Source: Rhodobacteraceae bacterium UBA2776
GTDB taxonomy: Bacteria > Pseudomonadota > Alphaproteobacteria > Rhodobacterales > Rhodobacteraceae
NCBI GenBank assembly: GCA_002352425.1
Contig: DEIK01000067.1
Location: forward strand, 1 to 35,885
Reading direction: 5' to 3'
DNA length: 35,885 nucleotides
The notes beneath the pieces are model-generated. The model was not told where the DNA came from, searched no databases, and saw only the letters and a program-made list of their open reading frames with translations. Positions 15,094 to 22,247 of the stretch are shown piece after piece. The translations under genes and the position numbers were made by a program. Positions within the stretch are counted from its first letter, which is position 1. Every line of letters begins with the position of its first letter.

Positions 15094-15969
15094 TTAGCCC
15101 AACACGCGCCCGGCCACGGCATCGAGTTTAGAAATCAGCGCCGGATCGCGAGCGTCTGGCGCGGTGAGGATGGCATATTCGAGGGCGCGGTCACAGCCGT
15201 GCGCGCAGGGATCACGTCGGGTACCCAGCAAGGCTGGCAAACGAGCGACCAGATTGCGCGCTTTGTCGGCGTTGCCCATCAGGGTTTTGATGATCTCGGC
15301 AACGTCGACTTCGCCGTGATCCGGGTGCCAGCTGTCATAATCGGTGATCATTGCAACCGAGGCGTAGCAAAGCTCGGCCTCGCGGGCGAGCTTGGCTTCT
15401 GGCATGTTGGTCATGCCGATGACGTCCGCGCCCCAGACTTCGCGGTACATTTTACTTTCGGCCAACGTGGAAAATTGCGGGCCTTCCATTGCCAGATAGG
15501 TGCCGCCGCGATGCACGGTGATGTCGGCGTCTTTGGCGGCTGTTTCGCAGGCATCTGACAGGCGCGGGCAGGTTGGGTGCGCGACCGATACATGCGCTAC
15601 GCAGCCTGTGCCAAAGAATGATTTTTCACGCGCGATTGTACGGTCGATGAACTGGTCTATGATCACAAAATCACCGGGGGCCATTTCATTACGGAACGAC
15701 CCACAAGCCGAGACCGATATTACATCTGTGACGCCCAGACGTTTGAGTGCATCAATATTGGCGCGGTAAGGAACGGTGGTCGGGGAATGGACATGGCCGC
15801 GCCCGTGGCGGGGTAGGAATGCCATTTTGACGCCGTCCAGCGTGCCAGTCAGGATGTCGTCTGAAGGATCACCCCACGGGGTTTTGACGCTCTGCCAATT
15901 TGCGTCCTGTAATCCGTCAATGTCGTAAACGCCCGAGCCGCCGATGATACCGATCACTGTGTCTGTCAT
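15094..15969 (-). CDS. mtnP: S-methyl-5'-thioadenosine phosphorylase
   Basis: The 291-residue enzyme of the purine nucleoside phosphorylase family splits methylthioadenosine with phosphate into adenine and methylthioribose-1-phosphate. Signatures are IGIIGGSGVYDIDGL (phosphate-binding loop, residues 7-21), FLPRHGRGHVHSPTTVPYRA, VSACGSFRNEMAPGDFVIID, TYLAMEGPQFSTLAESKMYR, DVIGMTNMPEAKLAREAELC and MITDYDSWHPDHGEVD. The adenine released is the substrate of the apt product encoded 3 kb away. It has its own start with about 130 non-coding bases upstream. Confidence 0.94.
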   Translation of the reverse strand: MTDTVIGIIGGSGVYDIDGLQDANWQSVKTPWGDPSDDILTGTLDGVKMAFLPRHGRGHVHSPTTVPYRANIDALKRLGVTDVISVSACGSFRNEMAPGDFVIIDQFIDRTIAREKSFFGTGCVAHVSVAHPTCPRLSDACETAAKDADITVHRGGTYLAMEGPQFSTLAESKMYREVWGADVIGMTNMPEAKLAREAELCYASVAMITDYDSWHPDHGEVDVAEIIKTLMGNADKARNLVARLPALLGTRRDPCAHGCDRALEYAILTAPDARDPALISKLDAVAGRVLG

Positions 15970-16096
15970 GATTTTTCCCTGTTGGTTTGGCGTGGATAAT
16001 GCACCAGACCAAAGGCAGGGGAAAGTGGAGAAACGGCGGCTGCGGCGCGTTTTTGGGCACTATACGAGGTTGTGATGACCGCGTTTGTGCCTGAGT

Positions 16097-16705
16097 TTAC
16101 CTATGCGAAAGCGCCCAGTCGATGGCATGCTCCAAGCGATCATTCCCCCAGAATAGTTCTGCCCCGACTTGAAAACTGGGGGCGCCAAAAACGCCATTTT
16201 TGATAGCATCCTCGGTTTGTTGACGCAGGCCTGCGCCCTCTGGGCCGTTTGCACGTTCAAACACCTCTTGGGGGTTTAGGCCCATGCTGGTTAGAATTTC
16301 AATGAGGGTCTCGGATTTTGAAATATCCTGGTTATGTGCGAAATTGGCGGTGTAAACGGCGCGCGAAAAGCCGGCGATCCAGCCGTCGACCCCACCGACC
16401 ATAGCCAGTTTTGCGGCCAGCACGGAATTGGCTGGGAAAATGCCGGGGCGTTGAAGGGGGATATTTTCGCGCTCGCAAATACGGGCCATATCGCGCCACA
16501 TATTGGCCCCTTTGATCGGGTAAATATTGAAGGGCGAATCCGCCAAGCCTTGAGCCGCGAACACGGGGCCGAGCAGGAAAGGTTTCCAGTTTACGGTGAC
16601 GCCGCTGACCTTGGCCATATCCTCGATTCTCATGGCGGCGACATAGCTGTAGGTGCTTGCGAAATCGTACCAGAAGGACAGGCTGGGCTTTGAATTTAGA
16701 CTCAT
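16097..16705 (-). CDS. 2-hydroxychromene-2-carboxylate isomerase-like protein (DsbA/GST-kappa family)
   Basis: The 202-residue thioredoxin-fold protein starts SLSFWYDFASTYSYVAAMRI. The Ser-x-x-Tyr region is like that of HCCA isomerases and kappa-class glutathione transferases. Further family features are WKPFLLGPVFAAQG, IFPANSVLAAKLA and a C-terminal GVFGAPSFQVGAELFWGNDR with the conserved Val/Ala-Pro bend and WGNDRL. It probably catalyses a glutathione-dependent isomerisation of an aromatic or related compound; the true substrate is unknown. It stands alone on the minus strand, upstream of mtnP. Confidence 0.85.
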   Translation of the reverse strand: MSLNSKPSLSFWYDFASTYSYVAAMRIEDMAKVSGVTVNWKPFLLGPVFAAQGLADSPFNIYPIKGANMWRDMARICERENIPLQRPGIFPANSVLAAKLAMVGGVDGWIAGFSRAVYTANFAHNQDISKSETLIEILTSMGLNPQEVFERANGPEGAGLRQQTEDAIKNGVFGAPSFQVGAELFWGNDRLEHAIDWALSHR

Positions 16706-16782
16706 TTTAGGTTGGCTTTCTTAGTGTGCATAAGTGTTGCGCAGCCTGCCACAAGACCCTTTTAAAAGTCAAAGCCCCGGGA

Positions 16783-17385
16783 TTATTCGGGGCGCGTTAG
16801 ACTGAACACCTCTTTCACGTGGACGTAATCACGGTACCCTAGACGCGCAAGATGTTGGGCTTTGGTGACGTCGTAAATGCCGTCCACCACACAGTCGTCA
16901 TGCAGGTGAACGCCGGTGACTTCACCCATTACCATAAAGTTGTGTTCGCCCGCCAAGGTGATGATTTGTGTCACCTTGCATTCCAGCGCGGCGGGCGCGT
17001 TGGCGACCTTTGCGCAGGCGATGGTTTCGCACTCGACACGGGCAATGTCGGCGTGACTGAACTCGTCCTCGCCGGGGGGATTGCTGGCCGAAGTGGCGTT
17101 CATTGCGTCGCGCATCGCGTAAGAGACAATGTTGACGCAAAACACACCGGTTTCGTCAATATTGGCGACGCTGTCCTTGCCCATATGGCGGCCCGGTTTT
17201 TGAGCGGTGGAGGCGAACATCACCTGCGGTGGCTCATAGGCGATGGCGTTGAAAAACGAATAGGGCGCGAGGTTATCGACACCGTTCGCGCCTCGTGTCG
17301 AGATCCAGCCAATAGGGCGGGGCGAAACGATGGCCGAAAACGGGTTGTGGGGCAATGAATACCCGTCATTGGGTTGGTAAAACAT
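16783..17385 (-). CDS. Flavin reductase family protein (FMN-binding split barrel)
   Basis: The 200-residue protein resembles DIM6/NTAB-type flavin reductases, which bind FMN and pass electrons from NAD(P)H. Typical features are AIVSPRPIGWISTRG (residues 18-32), GVDNLAPYSFFNAIAYEPPQ, DETGVFCVNIVSYAMRDAMN and GEHNFMVMGEVTGVHLHDDC. The frame is open to 17448, but ATG 17385 gives the usual MFYQPNDG start and has a GGGAAC-like ribosome-binding site. It diverges from the GNAT gene at 17520. The electron acceptor or partner oxygenase is unknown. Confidence 0.85.
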   Translation of the reverse strand: MFYQPNDGYSLPHNPFSAIVSPRPIGWISTRGANGVDNLAPYSFFNAIAYEPPQVMFASTAQKPGRHMGKDSVANIDETGVFCVNIVSYAMRDAMNATSASNPPGEDEFSHADIARVECETIACAKVANAPAALECKVTQIITLAGEHNFMVMGEVTGVHLHDDCVVDGIYDVTKAQHLARLGYRDYVHVKEVFSLTRPE

Positions 17386-17519
17386 GGCGCGTGTTCCCTG
17401 AAGTCTGTTTGCGAATTGGTGCATCGCATTGGTGACCACAAACGTCAACTGCTGCCAGCTGTTTGATCCGGCGATTGTGCTATGCTAGGGCGGTGAACAG
17501 CAAAGGTGAGGCGTGCGGC

Positions 17520-18014
17520 GTGATTGGGCTTAAGCAAGAGACATTGGACGATTGGTGGGAGGTTGAGGCCCTGTATGATCTGTGCTTTGCCCCCGGTCGT
17601 GAAGCGCTGTCGTCCTATCGGTTGCGTGACGGAGTGGACCCTGTGGCGGCGCTCTCTTTGGTGGCACGCGACACAGATGGCATTTTGGGTGGTGCGATCC
17701 GTTATTGGCCGGTTTTGGTCGGTGGGGACGCGGTCTTGTTGCTGGGGCCGGTTGCGGTTCACCCGACACGCCAAGGCGAGGGTTTGGGTGGCTTTTTGAT
17801 CCGCGAAAGTTTGGCGGTTGCGGTTCAAGCCGGCTGGCAACGGGTTATGCTGATTGGCGACGCACCTTATTACACGCGGTTCGGGTTTGATCCGTTAATT
17901 GGCGTGGTGATGCCGCCGCCAACCGATCCGGCTCGGATTTTGGGGCGTGCATTGGTTGAGGGGGCCTGGGACAACGTTTCGGGTGATGTGAGCCGTTGGG
18001 TGATGACCCCATGA
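17520..18014 (+). CDS. GNAT family N-acetyltransferase
   Basis: The protein of about 164 residues has the acetyl-CoA-binding signature VHPTRQGEGLGGFLIRESLA (motif A, Gln-Gly-x-Gly-x-Gly pattern) preceded by VLLLGPVAV. The tail carries GDAPYYTRFGFDP, the usual YY-x-x-GF element. The family annotation is often predicted N-acetyltransferase YhbS; the substrate is unknown. The start is uncertain. GTG 17520 follows AGGTGAGG and begins where similarity to GNAT domains starts, while GTG 17493 and TTG 17463 are in-frame alternatives. The last codons overlap the next GNAT gene by 4 bases (ATGA), so the two are translationally coupled. Confidence 0.82.
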   Translation: MIGLKQETLDDWWEVEALYDLCFAPGREALSSYRLRDGVDPVAALSLVARDTDGILGGAIRYWPVLVGGDAVLLLGPVAVHPTRQGEGLGGFLIRESLAVAVQAGWQRVMLIGDAPYYTRFGFDPLIGVVMPPPTDPARILGRALVEGAWDNVSGDVSRWVMTP

Positions 18015-18442
18015 CCGATGGCTCCGTTATATCTGTTCGGGCTGCCGTGGCTGAGAACGCCCCCGCCATGAGCGCCATTCTGTCGGAAATTCTGACACTG
18101 TGGGGAAGCGATCGCGCCCGTGATCCTGACCATGTCCGCGCGTTTTATATTGAGCATCCAGACCAGATATCTTGTTTGGTGGCAGTGAATAGGGCTGGGG
18201 ATATCTTGGGATTTCAATCCTTAAAGTTGGCGGTAACCGGCAATGCTTATGACGTCACGCCTGGTTGGGGTGTAATTGGGACCTATGCGAAGACGGGTAA
18301 AGGGCGCAGTGGCATAGGCCGCGCCCTGTTTGCGGCCACGTCAAAGCAGGCGCAACAGCATGGCGTTAAAAAAATTGACGCGACGATCAGCCAGACAAAT
18401 AAAGGCGCGATTGGGCATTCTCGAGGCCATCGGCAAACTTGA
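18011..18442 (+). pseudogene. GNAT family N-acetyltransferase with frameshifted C-terminus
   Basis: The ATG at 18011 overlaps the stop of the upstream GNAT gene. The frame shows a GNAT domain: VIGTYAKTGKGRSGIGRALF (motif A) and KKIDATISQTNKGAIG. At that point a GNAT protein should continue with a YYEAIGF-like element, but the frame turns to HSRGHRQT and stops at 18442. In the next frame ILEAIGKLD is visible right after, which suggests a one-base insertion near 18413. The sequence from there to apt (18443-18586) has no recognisable gene. The protein would lack its final strand and helix. Confidence 0.6.
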
Positions 18443-18586
18443 CGGTTCCCTCACTTCGCCAATGGTTTTTGCCATATCAATCGCCTTTGCGACATTAACG
18501 GCGTTGTATGCCCGCGCTTGGTTGCGTATCAACCGACGGGGACCACTGGAATCCCTGATGCCCATGCTCACCGAAGGACAGCCGAA

Positions 18587-19117
18587 ATGAAAACCGTCAA
18601 AGACTACATCCGAACCATCGTTGACTTCCCCCATGAGGGCATCATGTTTCGCGATGTCACCACGCTGTTTGCCGACCCGCGCGGTTTTCGCATGGCGATC
18701 GACCAAATGTTGCACCCCTACGCGGGTATGCAAATCGACAAGGTTGTCGGGCTTGAAGCCCGCGGTTTTATCCTCGGTGGCGCCATTGCCCACCAACTGA
18801 CTGTCGGCTTTGTGCCGATCCGCAAAAAAGGCAAATTACCCGGTGCTACGATCTCCGAGGCCTACACGCTGGAATATGGCGAAGCCGTGATGGAAATGCA
18901 TGACGACTCTATCAAAGCAGGCGAACGCATTTTGGTGGTCGATGACCTGCTGGCCACTGGTGGCACCGCGGCGGCAGGCATCAAATTGATTGAACGTCTG
19001 GGTGGCGAGATCGTCTCGACCTCTTTCATCATTGATCTACCAGAACTCGGCGGGCGCAAAGTGCTTGAGAACATGGGCATGGATGTGAATGTCCTATGCG
19101 AGTTCGAGGGCGCATAG
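18587..19117 (+). CDS. apt: Adenine phosphoribosyltransferase
   Basis: The 176-residue enzyme joins adenine to PRPP to give AMP (purine salvage). It begins MKTVKDYIRTIVDFPHEGIM with FRDVTTLFADP, has VVGLEARGFILGGAIA, and carries the PRPP-binding loop ILVVDDLLATGGTAAAGI followed by GGEIVSTSFIIDLPELGG. The length is standard. I chose ATG 18587 because the upstream in-frame sequence is unrelated. Adenine for this enzyme is a product of MtnP, also encoded in the window. An inverted repeat straddles its stop codon. Confidence 0.95.
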   Translation: MKTVKDYIRTIVDFPHEGIMFRDVTTLFADPRGFRMAIDQMLHPYAGMQIDKVVGLEARGFILGGAIAHQLTVGFVPIRKKGKLPGATISEAYTLEYGEAVMEMHDDSIKAGERILVVDDLLATGGTAAAGIKLIERLGGEIVSTSFIIDLPELGGRKVLENMGMDVNVLCEFEGA

Positions 19118-19177
19118 CGCAATCTGCACTTCACATTAAAAAGCACCATAACTCGCCCACTTTCGGAGTGCGCTATG
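19113..19177 (+). repeat. 9-bp inverted repeat around the apt stop codon
   Basis: CATAGCGCA (19113-19121) is the exact reverse complement of TGCGCTATG (19169-19177), with 47 bases between. The first arm includes the apt TAG. The second arm is followed by TTTCCTT. It could form the base of a large 3' structure protecting or ending the apt transcript. The long loop makes a simple intrinsic terminator unlikely. Confidence 0.4.
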
Positions 19178-19228
19178 TTTCCTTGAATGCAAATTGCGCC
19201 ACCTTGACTGCCAAACCAGGCCACAACT

Positions 19229-19257
19229 TTGACTTGTAACCCTTCCTTAATCAGAAT
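19229..19257 (+). promoter_or_regulatory. Sigma-70-like promoter for a small RNA
   Basis: TTGACT (19229-19234) and CAGAAT (19252-19257) are separated by exactly 17 bases. The predicted transcription start, 19261-19264, falls at the 5' side of a strong RNA structure that begins at 19260. No coding start follows closely. Confidence 0.55.
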
Positions 19258-19259
19258 CA

Positions 19260-19353
19260 CGCTAAACAGAACTTGTCTGCTGGGAGCAGACTCTGTTTGC
19301 AAAACAAAGAAGAGCGTCCCGTCACCCCCGACGGGGCGTTCACTTGTTTAGCG
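19260..19353 (+). ncRNA. Candidate structured small RNA (three-way junction), family not recognised
   Basis: CGCTAAACAG (19260-19269) pairs with TTGTTTAGCG (19344-19353) to close a 94-base element. Inside are two hairpins. The first is GTCTGC/GCAGAC with loop TGGGA (19275-19291). The second is an 11-bp stem AGCGTCCCGTC/GACGGGGCGTT with loop ACCCCC (19313-19340; two G-U pairs). An alternative pairing exists: AAACAGA (19264-19270) can also pair with TCTGTTT (19292-19298), which competes with the closing helix. The promoter at 19229-19257 places the RNA 5' end at the base of the closing helix. It does not match tmRNA, 6S, SRP or RNase P RNA as I know them. Read on the minus strand, the second hairpin is followed by CTTCTTTGTTTT, so a minus-strand terminator is an alternative reading. 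Confidence 0.45.
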
Positions 19354-19684
19354 ACAATGTTCCTTTGAAAACCGGCGGCGTCCAAACGCTCACCCAAAGC
19401 ACCACGACCAATGGCACCGCCAAATTGACTGGATCGCGTGATCCTATGCACCTGCATTACGCCGCGTTGCGAGGCACGTCTGGTTTGGGAGACCTAGACA
19501 AATTGACCTGCTCGACCCAACATCATTCACCAAAACCAAATAGGTCTCTCAATCTCGGCAATGCTCCACAGGCTCGCCAAATTGTGACCCGAAACAGGCG
19601 GCCCAGGCCAGCCGATCCTAGACATCCTACGCCAATGGGGTTACCCATTTTCAAAATCAGTTTTGTAGCGCGTTGACTGGAGCA
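19354..19684. other. Intergenic stretch without recognisable gene
   Basis: A plus-strand ORF of 110 codons crosses this stretch, but its translation has no hydrophobic core, domain or family resemblance, and its start lies inside the RNA structure. No clear repeat or terminator was seen. It may be 5' leader of the lipoprotein gene or decayed sequence. Confidence 0.4.
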
Positions 19685-20254
19685 ATGATGTTTAGAAAAG
19701 CCACAAGCCTATTGTCCGTATTGGCCTTCCTGATCATCGCCGGATGCACCTCTGTGCCCGCAAACGGTCCACCCCAAGCCTCTCAGGCCCAGATCAACGA
19801 ATTGGCCCGCGCCATTCAGGCGCTTGGCCCCAATGTGGACCCGGCCGAGGCCGCACGCGCCGCCGATATCGCCTTTAATTATCCTTTGCAGTTGGCCCGC
19901 GAGTACCAGATTACCGATTCCCCTTTGATCCACAACATCAAGGTCAACCGCGGCAGGCGCCCGCGTGGGCTGTGCTGGCATTGGGCCCAAGATATGGAAA
20001 CACGTCTGGCTCAAGAACAGTTTGTAACGCTTGACTTACATCGCGCCATTGGCAACTCCGAAGTCGCGCTTCGGATCGACCACAGCACCGTCATCGTCAG
20101 CGCCAAAGGTGATGCAATGAATGACGGATTGGTGCTGGACCCTTGGCGCAACGCGGGTCGCCTGTTTTGGGGCAATCCGTTGGAAGACACCAAATATGAG
20201 TGGATCTCACGGGCCGAGGTGTTTGCCCTCAAAGCCGCACGCGGCGACACTTAA
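19685..20254 (+). CDS. Lipoprotein with Cys-His-Asp pattern, possible cysteine hydrolase
   Basis: The 189-residue protein has a lipoprotein signal peptide: positively charged MMFRKAT, a hydrophobic stretch, and lipobox LIIAGC with Cys21 as the lipidation site, so it should sit in the membrane facing the periplasm. The mature part contains RGLCWHWAQDM (Cys97), RIDHSTVIVSA (His133) and GLVLDPWRNAG (Asp152). The order and spacing of Cys, His and Asp resemble papain-like/transglutaminase-like cysteine hydrolases. This is inferred from pattern only; no family name was recognised. ATG 19685 or 19688 follows GGAG; the upstream TTG at 19673 is less likely. It converges on the FAD oxidase gene, and their stops overlap. 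Confidence 0.7.
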   Translation: MMFRKATSLLSVLAFLIIAGCTSVPANGPPQASQAQINELARAIQALGPNVDPAEAARAADIAFNYPLQLAREYQITDSPLIHNIKVNRGRRPRGLCWHWAQDMETRLAQEQFVTLDLHRAIGNSEVALRIDHSTVIVSAKGDAMNDGLVLDPWRNAGRLFWGNPLEDTKYEWISRAEVFALKAARGDT

Positions 20255-21663
20255 GCGTCGAACAATACGCCTGGGTTCATGATCCAGACCGGATCAAATG
20301 CGCCCTTAATATTGCGCATCATTGTCAGTTTAGCCGGAGGCCCAAAGCGCGCCAAATCTGCTACCTTCATGCGGCCAATGCCATGTTCGGCACTGAATGA
20401 CCCCCCCATATCGGCCACCAAATCATGCACGACTTCAGTGATTTCCCCACGCATATCCGCGAAATCATCACGGCTCTGCCCTGCATTTGGGAACATGTTG
20501 TAATGTAGGTTGCCATCACCCAAATGCCCAAAGCAATTGATCCTGAAATCCCCAACCCTCGCCAGCAACGCACCACCGCGTGCAACAAACTCGGGCACCG
20601 CGGACAACGGCAGCGAAACATCATGCGATGCGATCGAACCGACCCGTTTGTTGGCCTCTGGAATGCTCTCGCGCACCGCCCAAAACTGCGCCCGCTGCGC
20701 TTCATTGTGCGCCACCAACCCGTCCAGAACCAAACCGCGCTCATGTGCATCGGCGAACAGCGCCTCCAGCATCGCGCTGGCCTGCTGCCCACGTGCCACA
20801 CCCAGATCAACCAGCACCATCCATTCCGGTACATCCGCGAATGGCAACCGCACGCCCGGCATCGTCTCTGCCAAAAACTGCAGCCCCATTCCGTTGATCA
20901 GCTCAAACGCTGAAACCGCCTCGCCGCAATGGTCCTGCGCCAAGCCCAGCAACGCCAGACCCGCCGCTGGATCAGGCACAACCATCAATGCCGCACCTTC
21001 ATCTGCCGGTCGCGAAAACAACCGCAAAGAGGCCGCCGTGATCACCCCCAACGTCCCCTCGGCCCCGATCAGCAAGTCGCGTAAATCATAGCCGGTGTTA
21101 TCCTTGCGCAGCCGCTTTAACCCGTGCCAAATCTCACCACTTGGCAACACCGCTTCCAGCCCCAAACACAGATTGCGCGCATTTCCATAGCGCAACACAT
21201 TCACACCGCCCGCATTGGTCGCCAGATTGCCCCCAATCTGGCACGACCCTTGGGAGGCCAAAGACAACGGAAACAGCCGCCCCACGGCCTCTGCCGCGCC
21301 CTGAACATCTTGTAAAATTGCGCCGGCTTCGGCCACCAACACGTTCTCATCGGCCCAGACATCGCGCACCGCGTTCATCCGTTCCAGCGACAATATCACC
21401 GGTGCTGGCCCCGCAGGCATCACCTGCCCGCCAACCAACCCCGTGCCGCCGCCATAGGGCACAACGCCCACCTGCGCCGCGGCACAAGCTCGTACAATAT
21501 AAGCAACCTCGTCCACATTCGAAGGGGTCAACAACAGTCCCGAAACACCCGCATACCGCCCGCGCGGTTCTTCCAAGTATTTCGCAGTCAGCGGTCGAAA
21601 AACCGCTCTGGGCAACGCCTCACGCAGCCGCGCCTCAAATTCGTCGCTTACAGCATTCAGCAT
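20251..21663 (-). CDS. FAD-linked oxidase (GlcD/D-lactate dehydrogenase type)
   Basis: The 470-residue flavoprotein oxidises a 2-hydroxy acid (D-lactate, glycolate or D-2-hydroxyglutarate are the usual substrates). The FAD-binding PCMH domain is at residues 35-215 with GVVPYGGGTGLVGGQV, FPLSLASQGSCQIGGNLATN and AGGVNVLRYGNARNLCLGLE. The C-terminal FAD-oxidase domain has RINCFGHLGDGNLHYN (His ligands for a metal) and the closing signature FSAEHGIGRMKVADLARFGP. The length and both halves are complete. It ends the minus-strand run thrC-M16 peptidase-GNAT-oxidase, and its ATG abuts the stop of the GNAT gene. Confidence 0.88.
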   Translation of the reverse strand: MLNAVSDEFEARLREALPRAVFRPLTAKYLEEPRGRYAGVSGLLLTPSNVDEVAYIVRACAAAQVGVVPYGGGTGLVGGQVMPAGPAPVILSLERMNAVRDVWADENVLVAEAGAILQDVQGAAEAVGRLFPLSLASQGSCQIGGNLATNAGGVNVLRYGNARNLCLGLEAVLPSGEIWHGLKRLRKDNTGYDLRDLLIGAEGTLGVITAASLRLFSRPADEGAALMVVPDPAAGLALLGLAQDHCGEAVSAFELINGMGLQFLAETMPGVRLPFADVPEWMVLVDLGVARGQQASAMLEALFADAHERGLVLDGLVAHNEAQRAQFWAVRESIPEANKRVGSIASHDVSLPLSAVPEFVARGGALLARVGDFRINCFGHLGDGNLHYNMFPNAGQSRDDFADMRGEITEVVHDLVADMGGSFSAEHGIGRMKVADLARFGPPAKLTMMRNIKGAFDPVWIMNPGVLFDA

Positions 21664-22247
21664 CAGCCCACATCCGTTTTGCCACGTCGATCACTGCGCA
21701 GATTGGCATAGAGAACGTGATTGCGCCAGCGCCCGTCGATTTGCAAATAGGATTGCGCCACGCCCTCGTATTTGAACCCCGACTTTTCCAACACCCCACG
21801 CGAAGGTTTATTTTCGGGCAGACACGCCGCTTCGATCCGGCTCAAATCCAGCGTCGTAAACGCGTAATGCGCAAGAGCCGCAATTGCCTCGGACATGAAC
21901 CCTTCGCGGGCAAAGGTTTCGCCGATCCAATAGCCCATCGTTCCAGCCTGCGCTGGCCCGCGCCGAATATTGTCCAGCGTGATCGCCCCCAACAACACAC
22001 CATCACGCCGTCGCTCCAAAAACACCGGCATTGCCGAGCCCGCGTTCAACGAGCGATGCGACCAATAAACCCGATTGCTAAACCCCTTGCGCGACAGATG
22101 GTCCTTGCTCCAGGTCGGTTCCCACGGGGTTAAAAATCCTTGGCTGGCTTTGCGCAAGGCAACCCAACTGCGAAAATCTGAGTGCTGCGGGGCGCGCAAA
22201 ATCATCCGCTCGGTCTGAATGCGAATTTTGCGCCGCCGGTTCAGCAT
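21663..22247 (-). CDS. GNAT family N-acetyltransferase (RimJ/RimL type)
   Basis: The 194-residue protein has RIQTERMILRAPQHSDFRSW at the start, LLGAITLDNIRRGPAQAGTM with GYWIGETFAREGFMSEAIAA (the acetyl-CoA-binding helix) and PENKPSRGVLEKSGFKYEGV near the end. These are typical of RimJ-type acetyltransferases that modify N-termini of ribosomal proteins or small amines. The true target is not known. It overlaps the M16 peptidase stop by one base (TGATG), which indicates translational coupling, a linkage common for this pair in Rhodobacterales. Confidence 0.87.
   Translation of the reverse strand: MLNRRRKIRIQTERMILRAPQHSDFRSWVALRKASQGFLTPWEPTWSKDHLSRKGFSNRVYWSHRSLNAGSAMPVFLERRRDGVLLGAITLDNIRRGPAQAGTMGYWIGETFAREGFMSEAIAALAHYAFTTLDLSRIEAACLPENKPSRGVLEKSGFKYEGVAQSYLQIDGRWRNHVLYANLRSDRRGKTDVG

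Noticed and set aside
14424..15122. 232-codon minus-strand ORF
   Set aside because: It is antisense to the permease and out of frame with the DMT fragment. Its translation is rich in Arg, Pro and Cys with no domain, typical of a shadow frame.
19330..19353. Minus-strand intrinsic terminator reading of the 11-bp hairpin
   Set aside because: A T-rich tract follows on the minus strand, but no minus-strand gene ends here. The plus-strand promoter and closing helix favour a plus-strand RNA; the terminator reading is kept only as an alternative.
19344..19676. 110-codon plus-strand ORF in the apt-lipoprotein gap
   Set aside because: No recognisable motif, no convincing ribosome-binding site, and the start lies inside the structured RNA.
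21141..22133. 330-codon plus-strand ORF
   Set aside because: Antisense to the FAD oxidase and GNAT genes. Its Pro/Arg/His-rich translation is a product of GC-rich codon use on the other strand.
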